Of a stretch of 42,114 bases of DNA, positions 31,136 through 38,882 are shown in pieces; the stretch's first letter is position 1; every line of letters begins with the position of its first letter. The translations under genes were made by a program, and so were the position numbers. Origin of the DNA: Enhydrobacter sp. (GTDB taxonomy: Bacteria > Pseudomonadota > Alphaproteobacteria > Reyranellales > Reyranellaceae); contig JAHCJV010000048.1 in NCBI GenBank assembly GCA_026126105.1, positions 1 through 42,114 on the forward strand, in the 5' to 3' direction. The notes under the pieces were generated by a model that saw only the letters and a list, made by a program, of their open reading frames with translations, searched no databases and was not told the origin of the DNA.

Positions 31136-32362
31136 TCAGTCCTCGGGGCTGCTCCCGCGCGTTGCCCGGGTAGTGTGGAGCCCTGGAGGGACGAGGTGCC
31201 AAGGGTTGCCGGACCGCGCCTTGGCATAACCGTAGTCGAATAGCGCGCGCATGTAGGCCGGCTCGAACGGCCGCCCACGCCGCTCCGTGAAGTCGGCGCC
31301 GATAAAGGCCAGCCTGTAGGCTACGTCGTCGCGCTTGGTGAGGAAGTAAGCCAGCGCCACGTCGCTGTAGCCCGCGGACTGCAGCATGGTGCCGATGGCC
31401 CGGCCGGCGATCGAGATGGTGCGACGCTCGACCTCCGAATGCTCCGAATCGAGACGCGCATTGCGAATGAGATAGGCGGTCTGCTGGCTCCGCACCGGCA
31501 GCAAGCCGGGGTCGAACGACCCGGGATAGAGGAAAAGCTGGGCGTTGACCCCGCCGTCGACATGCATCTCCTGGTACCGGGTGCCGTCGACTTCGACATC
31601 GATCATGACCGGCGGAAAGGCGCCCGGAATGGCGGCGGTGGCCAGCAGGATCTTGCGGAACAAGTCGAGCGCCTGCGGATGACCGCTGGCAGCGATGGCA
31701 CCGATGTTCCAGATCACCGGGCGCTGCGCGTCGAGATCGGTCGTGCCCAGCATGAGCAGCCGGCCGCGCTCGTACTCCCGGCCGATGGCGGCGAGCATCC
31801 GGTCGTCTACGTACCGGTCGATCGTCTCGGCCAGCGGCCGGGTCCCGGCCATGGCATCGCTGAACAACGCGGCCGTGAAGGCGCGCCGCGAGAATACGCT
31901 GTCCGGGCCCAGCTCGGTGTAGACCTCGCGCAGCTGCCCGTCGTAGCTCGGGCCGAGAAAGGCGAACGGAGCGATCAGGGCGCCGGTGCTGATTCCGGTC
32001 ACCATCCTGAATTCCGGCCGCGTACCGGTCGTCGTCCAGCCGTTGAGCAGGCCGGCACCGAACGCCCCGTTGTCAGCACCTCCCGAGATGGCCAGGAAGG
32101 ACGATGGCGGAATCGGCTGGCTCGGCCGGCCTTCGGCGCGCAGCGCGGCCTTGATCCGTTCGATCGCCAGGGTCGCCTCGGCGATCATCGGGGCGGGATC
32201 GCCATCGGCATAAAACCGTGCATGGGGGATGCCGAGAGGAAAGGCGCGCGATACGTCGGCGGCCCGCACCGCCGGTCCCCGCGACGGTGGTGCGCAGGCG
32301 GCCAGAATCGACGCCGCCCAGAGCACCACGACGACCGAAGCCAGCGCACGCAAGCTCACCAT
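31136..32362 (-). CDS. Patatin-like phospholipase lipoprotein
   Basis: 408 aa. Signal peptide with lipobox LAAC (Cys23), so probably membrane-anchored in the periplasm. Patatin elements: oxyanion loop SGGADNGAFGAG (about 93-104, a variant of GGGxxG), nucleophile Ser125 in GISTGA, and the dyad Asp in HVDGGVN. Patatins are serine-aspartate acyl hydrolases acting on phospholipids. The neighbours, in the same direction and 12 bp away, are a GntP permease and a second, cytoplasmic patatin. The three form one operon with two lipases in different compartments. Confidence 0.9.
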   Translation of the reverse strand: MVSLRALASVVVVLWAASILAACAPPSRGPAVRAADVSRAFPLGIPHARFYADGDPAPMIAEATLAIERIKAALRAEGRPSQPIPPSSFLAISGGADNGAFGAGLLNGWTTTGTRPEFRMVTGISTGALIAPFAFLGPSYDGQLREVYTELGPDSVFSRRAFTAALFSDAMAGTRPLAETIDRYVDDRMLAAIGREYERGRLLMLGTTDLDAQRPVIWNIGAIAASGHPQALDLFRKILLATAAIPGAFPPVMIDVEVDGTRYQEMHVDGGVNAQLFLYPGSFDPGLLPVRSQQTAYLIRNARLDSEHSEVERRTISIAGRAIGTMLQSAGYSDVALAYFLTKRDDVAYRLAFIGADFTERRGRPFEPAYMRALFDYGYAKARSGNPWHLVPPGLHTTRATRGSSPED

Positions 32363-32374
32363 CCGCTCCTTTGC

Positions 32375-33829
32375 TCAGAACGACCCGAACAGGCTGCCCA
32401 GCAGTATCACGACGATCAGCGCTAGCAGCGCGCCCACGATAGCCGTCACGACGATGTCGCGGTAGCTGCGGGCGTGCGTCGAGCCGCAAACCGCGAGCAG
32501 GGTCACGACCGCCCCATTGTGCGGCAGGCTGTCGAGGGTGCCGGCACCGATCACGGCCACGCGATGGAGAAGTGCCGGGTCGATGCCGTGCTCGGCCGCG
32601 AGGCGCATGTAGGTCGGGCCGAGCGCGTCGAGCGCGATCGTCAGGCCGCCCGAGGCCGAACCGGTCAGCGCCGACAGCACGTTGGTGGCGACCGCGAGCG
32701 AGACGAGCGGACCGCCGCCGATCGACAGCACCCACTCGCGCACGGCCTCGAACGCCGGCAAGGCCGCGACGACGGCGCCGAATCCGACCAGGCTCGCCAC
32801 GCTCAGCGCCGGGAGCACGGATGCATTGGCACCGGCATCCATGGTTTGGCGAATCGAAGGCAGCCGGCGGCCATTGAGCAGCAACAGGATCGAGATCGCG
32901 ACGGCAAGCGCGGCCGCCACCGACCACACGCCCCCCACGGCCGATAGCGAGGTCGCCCCCCAGCGCGGCTCGGCCAGGAACTCCGTGTCGAGTTGCGGCA
33001 GCACGACAAAGGACATCACGAAATTGGCGATGACGACCGCCACCAGCGGCAGGGCCGCCGTCACCACCGACGGCTCGCTTTCGGTCAACTGCGAATGATG
33101 GATCTCCGCCGGGTCGAAGCCCTGGGCGATGATCGCCCGCTCGCGGACGAGCGGGTCCTCGGCGACCTGGCCGTCAGGTACGGGTTCGTCGAAATGGAGA
33201 GGTTCTCCGTTCCTTCGGGCCGCGGCGCTGGCGCGCTGCAACCACCACATGCCGAATCCCAGCATTATGGCGGACGCCACCACTCCGAGCCCGGGCGCAG
33301 CGAAGGGGGTGGTGCCGAAGAACGGCATCGGAATGGCATTCTGGATGGCCGGCGTGCCGGGCAGCGCCGACATCGTGAATGTCGAGGTGCCGAGGGCGAT
33401 CGCCGCCGGCATCAGGCGACGCGGGATGGCTGCCGCACGAAACATCGCCTCGGCCATCGGCGCGAGCACGAACAGCGCAACGAACAGGCTGACGCCGCCG
33501 TAGGTCACCAGCGCGCCGGCGAGAACGACGGCAAGTATAGCGCGGCCGGGCCCCAGCCGCTCCATCATCCAGCGCGCGAGCGCCGCAATCGAGCCGCTGT
33601 CTTCCATCAGCTTGCCGAACAGTGCGCCCATCAGGAAAAGCGGAAAGAACTGGCCGAGAAATTGCGCCGCCCCACCCATGAAGGTCTGGGTCCAGTGGGC
33701 CAGCAGGGGCTCGCCGGCGAAGGCCGCCGCTATCAGAGCAGCGACGGGAGCCAACAGCAGCACGCTCCAGCCACGGAAGGCCAGCCAGACGAGGATCGCA
33801 AGGCCCAGCAGTATGCCCGCGAGCCCCAT
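32375..33829 (-). CDS. GntP-family permease
   Basis: 484 aa, about 12-14 helices. Blocks such as FFPLFLMGALFGKLMEDSGS, LVTYGGVSLFVALFVLAPMA, LGTSTFTMSALPGTPAIQNA and LDSLPHNGAVVTLLAVCG place it in GntP (gluconate/hydroxyacid permeases). Members in alphaproteobacteria are often close to hydroxybutyrate genes, so a short hydroxyacid substrate is possible (inference). I start it at ATG 33829, whose A is the last base of the upstream patatin's TGA (TGATG), indicating translational coupling. A GTG one codon upstream is less likely. Confidence 0.88.
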   Translation of the reverse strand: MGLAGILLGLAILVWLAFRGWSVLLLAPVAALIAAAFAGEPLLAHWTQTFMGGAAQFLGQFFPLFLMGALFGKLMEDSGSIAALARWMMERLGPGRAILAVVLAGALVTYGGVSLFVALFVLAPMAEAMFRAAAIPRRLMPAAIALGTSTFTMSALPGTPAIQNAIPMPFFGTTPFAAPGLGVVASAIMLGFGMWWLQRASAAARRNGEPLHFDEPVPDGQVAEDPLVRERAIIAQGFDPAEIHHSQLTESEPSVVTAALPLVAVVIANFVMSFVVLPQLDTEFLAEPRWGATSLSAVGGVWSVAAALAVAISILLLLNGRRLPSIRQTMDAGANASVLPALSVASLVGFGAVVAALPAFEAVREWVLSIGGGPLVSLAVATNVLSALTGSASGGLTIALDALGPTYMRLAAEHGIDPALLHRVAVIGAGTLDSLPHNGAVVTLLAVCGSTHARSYRDIVVTAIVGALLALIVVILLGSLFGSF

Positions 33830-34875
33830 CACACCGTGTCCAGCAGCCGATCGATATCGACGGTCGAGCGCCGCCCCAGGTCATCGCCGTGTTTCGTAAG
33901 GAAGGCGTCGGCGGCGCGCCGCCCCTCGTCGCGCAGCAGCCGCAGGAAGGCCCATTCGGCATTGAGCTTCGACGAGGAGCCGAGCTCGACCAGGAGCTTG
34001 CTGCTGATCAGGTGGATGCGCATGCGGGACCAGTGCCCCGCCTCGCCGTCTCCCGACGGCGCCACCTGCCGTAGCATGGCCATCATGCGCAGCTCCTTCA
34101 GCAGCACGGCGTTGAACGACACCTCGTTGAGGCGATTGAGGATATCGCGCGCCGATTTCGGGATGCCCGGGCGCTCGACGGGATTGATGGCAACCAGGAT
34201 GGTGTCATCCGAGACGCACTCGCGGACCAGCGGCGTCATCGTCGGGTTACCGGAATAGCCGCCATCCCAGTAGGCCTCGCCGTCGATCTCGACGGCCTGG
34301 AACATCGACGGCAGGCAGGCCGATGCCAGCAGGACCTTGGGCGATAGCTCGGCGTTGCGGAAAACCCGCGGCCGTCCGGTACGGACGTTGGTCGCGGTGA
34401 TGAACAGCTTGATGGGCGCGCCTGCCAAGCGGGCAAAGTCGATCGCCTCGGCCAGCACCGCTTCCAGCGGATTGGCTCCGCCGAACGGCAGATCGTAGGG
34501 CGAGAACAGCCGCGACGCGAGGTCGAAGGCAACGTAAGCCGGCGACTGGTCGAGCGACCAGCGACCGAGCAGCACGTCGAGCGGGCTGCGCTGCAGCGGG
34601 CTCATGGCGGCCGCATCGGAAACCTTTTTCCAGAACCTCTCGAGCGCCGCACGAGCGCCGGCTTTGCCCCCCTCGGCGAAGCCCGCCGCCACTACCGCGG
34701 CGTTCATGGCGCCGGCCGAGGTTCCGGAGATGGCTTCGATGGTGAGAGCCGGCTCCTCGAGCACCCGGTCGAGCACACCCCAGGTAAAGGCACCGTGCGA
34801 ACCCCCGCCTTGCAGGGCCAGGTCGACGAGACGCGTCGCCTGGTGAACAGTCGGAAGGGAAGACGGCTCGGACAT
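33829..34875 (-). CDS. Patatin-like phospholipase (cytoplasmic)
   Basis: 348 aa from ATG 34875. No signal peptide. DLALQGGGSHGAFTWGVLDR gives the oxyanion loop (residues 23-28), GTSAGAMNA the nucleophile Ser53, and AYWDGGYSGNP the catalytic Asp, so all three motifs are intact. The C-terminal part (HLISSKLLVELGSSSKLNAE) is typical of the DUF3734-type bacterial patatins. These are sometimes found beside hydroxybutyrate dehydrogenase in rhizobia; here the partner is the coupled GntP permease. The start at 34947 suggested by the open frame is unlikely, since the extra 24 residues look random. Confidence 0.92.
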   Translation of the reverse strand: MSEPSSLPTVHQATRLVDLALQGGGSHGAFTWGVLDRVLEEPALTIEAISGTSAGAMNAAVVAAGFAEGGKAGARAALERFWKKVSDAAAMSPLQRSPLDVLLGRWSLDQSPAYVAFDLASRLFSPYDLPFGGANPLEAVLAEAIDFARLAGAPIKLFITATNVRTGRPRVFRNAELSPKVLLASACLPSMFQAVEIDGEAYWDGGYSGNPTMTPLVRECVSDDTILVAINPVERPGIPKSARDILNRLNEVSFNAVLLKELRMMAMLRQVAPSGDGEAGHWSRMRIHLISSKLLVELGSSSKLNAEWAFLRLLRDEGRRAADAFLTKHGDDLGRRSTVDIDRLLDTV

Positions 34876-35157
34876 TGGTGCTTTCCGACTGTCGCGCCCA
34901 GGGGAAAGACGCCTCTGACAGCCTTGACGGCATTGTAGAAGGGCCAAGTTACCCTTTGATTGACCGATCGTCCCCGAATTGTTCAGCTTGTCCCAAAAGC
35001 ATTCAAGTACCTGGCACGTGACGCTGCGGTTTCCCGGTTCCGTCGCTCGGCACCCCGATCGTCAGTCTCGCCACGCTGCTGCGGGTCTCCCCGAACCTGT
35101 CCTGTTGAGCAGGTCGTCGCGTGGAGATGCGCCGGCGCTGAACCGCCCTGGATCGGT

Positions 35158-36240
35158 CTAACCGCCGGTCTCCCGGACTGACGGGTCGCTCAGCCAGTCC
35201 TCGACGTAGAAGCGCAACACCGCAACCCGGATAGTGGCGAAGACAGGCGCAGCGAGCGCGACACCGAGAGCGCCGAACATCGCACCGAAGACGACGATGG
35301 CGAACAGGGTCCAGGCCGGCGCAAGGTCTACGGCTCCCTTCTGAATGAGCGGCGCAAGAACAAAACCCTCTATGGTCTGGATCGCGAAGTAGATGCCTAG
35401 GACCCAAAGGAGCGTCGGAAGGCCGAGCGGCATGGCGACAAGGGCGACGGGAAACGCGGCGATGAGCGGCCCGAGATAAGGGATGAAGTTGGCAATACCG
35501 GCCTGAAGGCCGAGCAGTGGAGCACCGGCAAGCCCCAGCAGATGGAAGACGAGCCCGAGCAGCAGAGCGACGACAGCGCTACGCACCAGTTGCCCCAGCA
35601 GCCAGTTACGCAACACCCGACCCATTTCGTCGAGCACCGTTCGAACGCGCGCCCGCGCTGCACCGGGCACAAGTATCACCACGCCGTCACGATAGGCTGC
35701 GGGTTGGCCGGCGAAAAACAAGCCCAGGCAGACCACCACGACGGTGTTCATGACCACGCCGTAGGCGCCGGAGACCGCGTACTGGACGTGGCCGAACAGG
35801 CGTCCCGGGTCACTGAGCAGATGAGAAAGGTCCTGACGGCCGCCCGGGCCGAACAATTCGATACCGAAGCCTGCCAGTTCCCGCTCCAGCACGGTCAACT
35901 GGGACTCCATGACGAAGATCAACCCCTGCACCTGGGCCGGCAGGCTGACAATGCCCCAGCCGAGCGCGATGACCGCGCCGGATCCGAGAACGAGAACGAC
36001 CAACGCATATCGCAAGGATCGCTGGAGCGGCACGATACGTTCCAGGGCGCGCGTACAGGCATCGAGCAGCACCGCGAACAGGATGCCGGCGAAAAGGAGC
36101 AGCAGGCTTGGCGCGCAGTAACACGCGAGCACGATTGCCGATACGACCGCCAGCACGACCATCGGCACCGCAAGGGACCGCCATCCGGCCGACGGGCCAG
36201 GCGGCCCGGAAACTGACGCGTCACGCCTTTCGACCATCAT
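35158..36240 (-). CDS. AI-2E/PerM-family permease
   Basis: 360 aa, starting at tandem ATGs (36240 or 36237). The fold is that of the AI-2E transporter family: two N-terminal helices (AVPMVVLAVVSAIVLACYC, LLLLFAGILFAVLLDACT), a soluble middle part (about 130-190), then five or more helices including GIANFIPYLGPLIAAFPVAL and FAIQTIEGFVLAPLIQK. Characterised members export quorum signals or move ions (some are Na+/H+ antiporters), so the substrate here is open. The 282-bp gap to the patatin gene contains no recognisable gene. Confidence 0.9.
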   Translation of the reverse strand: MMVERRDASVSGPPGPSAGWRSLAVPMVVLAVVSAIVLACYCAPSLLLLFAGILFAVLLDACTRALERIVPLQRSLRYALVVLVLGSGAVIALGWGIVSLPAQVQGLIFVMESQLTVLERELAGFGIELFGPGGRQDLSHLLSDPGRLFGHVQYAVSGAYGVVMNTVVVVCLGLFFAGQPAAYRDGVVILVPGAARARVRTVLDEMGRVLRNWLLGQLVRSAVVALLLGLVFHLLGLAGAPLLGLQAGIANFIPYLGPLIAAFPVALVAMPLGLPTLLWVLGIYFAIQTIEGFVLAPLIQKGAVDLAPAWTLFAIVVFGAMFGALGVALAAPVFATIRVAVLRFYVEDWLSDPSVRETGG

Positions 36241-36797
36241 CGAGTGCCTCGCCGTCGCGCAAGCAGATCCTGCTTTCGTGCGGAGCGCACGGCATTGCGA
36301 CGCGACCCGATCGCTCCTGCAAACGGGATCAAACCGGGATGTTTGCCGACGCACAACCGCATTTCCTCACCGGACGTGACATTGGGACTCGCTGGATAGC
36401 TGTGGGATTTCATGTCGATGTGCCTTTGCCGGCGCAGGCTACAATACAAACCGTTGCTGCGTTTGGGGGCGAACGTGACATTGGCCGATCCTTCACCCGC
36501 GGCGGATTCGATGCTTACCGTCCGCTCGATGGTCACGAGCACTGGCTGGAGCCGTCCGACGTCGAGCCGGGACTTGGGATGCCGAGCACCATGGCTTCCT
36601 CGTCAGCAGGACGACCGCGGCGCGGATCGCCAGCCCAGCTTGGTGACCCTCTCCTTGCGGACGGATCGACGATGGGCATGGAGTGCAAGCCCGGCGCCGA
36701 GCGGCATGCCGTCATGGTGCGCCATGACAGCGGGGTGCGGCGAGTCTCGCCGCCGCCGACGACCGGACCGCAGCCCCAGGAAAGCGAACGCGCGATC
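36241..36797. other. 557-bp spacer without recognisable gene
   Basis: Divergent region between the AI-2E permease and the ABC membrane-domain protein. Several frames are open, and one continues in frame into the ABC gene, but their composition (Arg/Ser/Pro-rich, no family motif) does not look coding. No tRNA, clear terminator or IS end is visible. Some of this may be 5' sequence of a once longer gene. Confidence 0.5.
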
Positions 36798-37829
36798 ATG
36801 GCTCCACCCTTAATGCGACTCTGGCGGTGGGCATACCTGCCCGTGGGTGAATGGCCCGGTGGGCCGATGTCGCCGTCGCTATACGGCTACGTCGTCGAAG
36901 TGAGCGGCCGACAGCAGGTGCGTCTCGGCGTGCTTACTCTTGCGCTGTTTCCTCTGTCATTGGCTCCGCTCGAGCTGCAGCGCCGCATCGTCAACTACGC
37001 GGTGGCCCATTCCGCCGTCGAGCTGCTGCTGGCCTTCGGCGCGCTTTACCTCGCCGTCTTGTTCGTCCAGGGCGGACTGAAATACCTGCGCGACGTCTAC
37101 CTGCACAAGACCGCAGAAGGCGTCACACGCCTGCTGCGCGGCAAGTTCGTCGGCGGGCCGCTCGAATCCGGCATCGACCGGGGCACGAAGCAGGCGATCA
37201 TCTCGGCGGAATCGGAGAAGGTCGGGGGATTCGTGGCTGAGAGCATATCGCTGCCCATGCTGCAGGCCGGTACCGTCGTCAGCATCGCCGCTTACATGCT
37301 GTTGATAGAGCCGCTGATCGCGATGGTCGCGATCGTCTTTCTGGTTCCGTCGGTCGTCGCCGTGGGCCTTGCGCAACCCGTCCTCAACCAGCTGTCCCGA
37401 TCCAAGATAACGATCGTGCGCGCGCTGAGTGACGTCGTGCTTCGCGACGGCCGCCACGACCCCCCACCGCGGACGGAACCTGATGCGCTCGTCGATCGCA
37501 TCTATGACCTGCGTCTTCGCTTCGCACGACTCAAGATTGCAACAAAATCTTTCAACCAGCTGATAACCGGACTCGGGCTGCTGGGAATTCTCATGGTCGG
37601 CGGATGGCTTGCCATTCAGGGCCGGACGGAGATCGGCATCATCGTGGCATTCATGTCGGGATACGAGCGCATGACCGGCCCGGTCCGCGACCTGCTGAAT
37701 TTCTATCGCCGGCTGTCGATGATGCGCGTGCAGTACCGGCTGGTGGCCGACGCCTTCGACAAGGCCACCGGCTCTCATCCTCCGGCAAACAAACTCCTGA
37801 AGAAACCGCGGAGATCGCCACGGCGATAG
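36798..37829 (+). CDS. ABC exporter transmembrane-domain protein lacking an ATPase domain
   Basis: 343 aa from ATG 36798 (ATG 36813 also possible). It has six predicted helices arranged as an ABC exporter membrane domain, with APLELQRRIVN after helix 1, then GTKQAIISAESEKVGGFVAE and MLQAGTVVSIAAYMLLIEP, ending DLLNFYRRLSMMRVQYRLVA. There is no Walker A, signature or Walker B: the frame stops about 25 residues after the last helix, and the next DNA is an IS21 relic on the other strand. It could be a natural TMD-only protein of a rhizobial-type family, or a transporter whose NBD was removed by the insertion. I cannot decide from sequence alone. Confidence 0.75.
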   Translation: MAPPLMRLWRWAYLPVGEWPGGPMSPSLYGYVVEVSGRQQVRLGVLTLALFPLSLAPLELQRRIVNYAVAHSAVELLLAFGALYLAVLFVQGGLKYLRDVYLHKTAEGVTRLLRGKFVGGPLESGIDRGTKQAIISAESEKVGGFVAESISLPMLQAGTVVSIAAYMLLIEPLIAMVAIVFLVPSVVAVGLAQPVLNQLSRSKITIVRALSDVVLRDGRHDPPPRTEPDALVDRIYDLRLRFARLKIATKSFNQLITGLGLLGILMVGGWLAIQGRTEIGIIVAFMSGYERMTGPVRDLLNFYRRLSMMRVQYRLVADAFDKATGSHPPANKLLKKPRRSPRR

Positions 37830-37919
37830 ACAATACTGCCGGATTCTTCGTTCGAGGCGAGTTCGCATACGCCACAGCGAAGGCGGGTCCGGAGCGGATA
37901 TCGCCGCGGCCATAGAGCG

Positions 37920-38250
37920 TCAGCATGGCGTCGTCGCCATCCTTCTTGCTGTCTGTCCCGCCTTGCGCTTGTCTCGCAACCGATAGCTCCAACCACTGAT
38001 CTGGACGATGTGGGTGTGATGCAGCAGGCGATCGAGCATGGCGGCAGTCAGCGTCTGATCGTCGGCGAAGGCACTGGCCGATTGCGTGAACGGCAGATTG
38101 CTGGTTAGCACGATCGCGCCGCGCTCGTAGCGCTTGCCCACCACCTGGCAACATTGACGGCTCGCACAAAGCCGTCATCCTTGCCCAGGTGGGTCAATGC
38201 TACCTCCGCGCAGTGGGTCAGTTTTCACCCGGCGCCAACACCTCTAAGGT
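37920..38250 (-). mobile_element. IS21-family remnant: IstB C-terminus and probable element end
   Basis: The minus strand encodes VGKRYERGAIVLTSNLPF, then AAMLDRLLHHTHIVQISGWS and YRLRDKR, the C-terminal part of the IstB helper ATPase. The Walker A/B portion is missing, and the sequence breaks at about 38145 into non-homologous DNA with nested inverted repeats (TGACGGC 38155-38161 with GCCGTCA 38171-38177; CCACCTGG with CCAGGTGG outside). The segment gtgggtcagttttcaccc near 38212-38229 resembles sequence that commonly follows IstB near the element end. IstA is absent. Confidence 0.7.
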
Positions 38251-38372
38251 CTCACGCCGTACGAGTGTGTCTGCCAACTTTGGACAAAGGAGCCTTACCG
38301 TTCCACTTTCAATCCGCTCCAGCTAGAATGCGGGCCCGCGAAAGCCGTCGAATGTGAGGGGAACCAGTAAAC

Positions 38373-38391
38373 GGCCCTCGCGACGAGGGCC
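38373..38391 (-). terminator. Hairpin downstream of the tRNA-Phe fragment
   Basis: GGCCCTCG-CGA-CGAGGGCC is a perfect 8-bp stem with a 3-nt loop, about 40 bp beyond the tRNA 3' end on the minus strand. In that direction it is followed by GTTTAC rather than a long T-run, so it would be a weak intrinsic terminator. The left repeat copy has only a partial stem. Confidence 0.4.
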
Positions 38392-38429
38392 AGAAACAAG
38401 TCTTCGGTACCTCGGTAGAATTTGGGAAA

Positions 38430-38474
38430 TGGTGCCCAGGGGCGGGATCGAACCACCGACACTGCGATTTTCAG
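38430..38474 (-). pseudogene. tRNA-Phe(GAA) 3'-part fragment
   Basis: On the minus strand: CTGAAAATCGCAG (anticodon loop with GAA plus 3' stem strand), GTGTCGGTGGTTCGATCCC (T arm) and GCCCCTGGGCACCA (acceptor, CCA encoded). The match to an alphaproteobacterial tRNA-Phe begins exactly at the anticodon loop. Upstream of that (beyond 38474) the sequence is unrelated, so the 5' half is missing and the gene cannot be functional. Identity starting at the anticodon loop is typical of integrase crossover sites. Confidence 0.8.
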
Positions 38475-38574
38475 AAGCGGAGCGAAATCGGCCGATCAAG
38501 CACTTAGCCTTCTGAATGATGGAAAAAACGGCTCGATTTGGCCTGTGGATGGCAAATCCCTAGCGTCGCCCGTC

Positions 38575-38850
38575 ATGGGCATGAAGAACTGGCCGCGCGA
38601 GCCTGGTACCTGCCGCGCTCTTGTCTGGGCGCTGGGCGCGCATGTCGTGGTTTGCCACCCCTGCCAGCGCTTCACCGACATGCCGCCGCTCGATGTGCCG
38701 TTCGACCCCTGCCCTTTCGTCTGCGCCCGCTGCGGCACGCGCGGCTCGATAAAGGATGCTTCCGAGGCCCCATCTGGCTACGCGCATGAGACCCGGATGA
38801 CCGGGCGCGAGTTCCGGGCGCCCAAGCTGCGCTGGAAGCCGACGCGCTAA
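38575..38850 (+). CDS. Small zinc-ribbon-like protein
   Basis: 91 aa from ATG 38575 (ATG 38581 is an alternative). Cysteine pairs CHPC and CPFVCARC, with CGTRG after the last, suggest a zinc ribbon. The C-terminus is basic (REFRAPKLRWKPTR). Similar ~90-residue proteins of unknown function exist in rhizobia, but I do not assign a family name. The open frame extends back to 38422 through the tRNA fragment; that part is an artefact. No strong RBS is visible, which lowers confidence. Confidence 0.6.
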   Translation: MGMKNWPREPGTCRALVWALGAHVVVCHPCQRFTDMPPLDVPFDPCPFVCARCGTRGSIKDASEAPSGYAHETRMTGREFRAPKLRWKPTR

Positions 38851-38882
38851 GACGCCCCTGCCCGGCCCAACGGTGGCCGGCG

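Larger units (their letters stand above)
38327..38474. repeat. Right copy of the ~147-bp direct repeat containing a tRNA-Phe 3' end
   Basis: Same orientation as, and about 85 percent identical by eye to, 6768-6914. This copy matches the expected tRNA better (CGCAG retained) and has an intact hairpin where the left copy has mismatches, so it is the less decayed one. Similarity begins around agct-agaatgcggg and ends exactly at the anticodon loop. Confidence 0.75.

Noticed and set aside
38422..38574. N-terminal extension of the zinc-ribbon protein beginning MGNGAQGRDRTTD
   Set aside because: This is translation of the 3' end of the tRNA-Phe fragment, a known source of false protein starts; the plausible start is ATG 38575.
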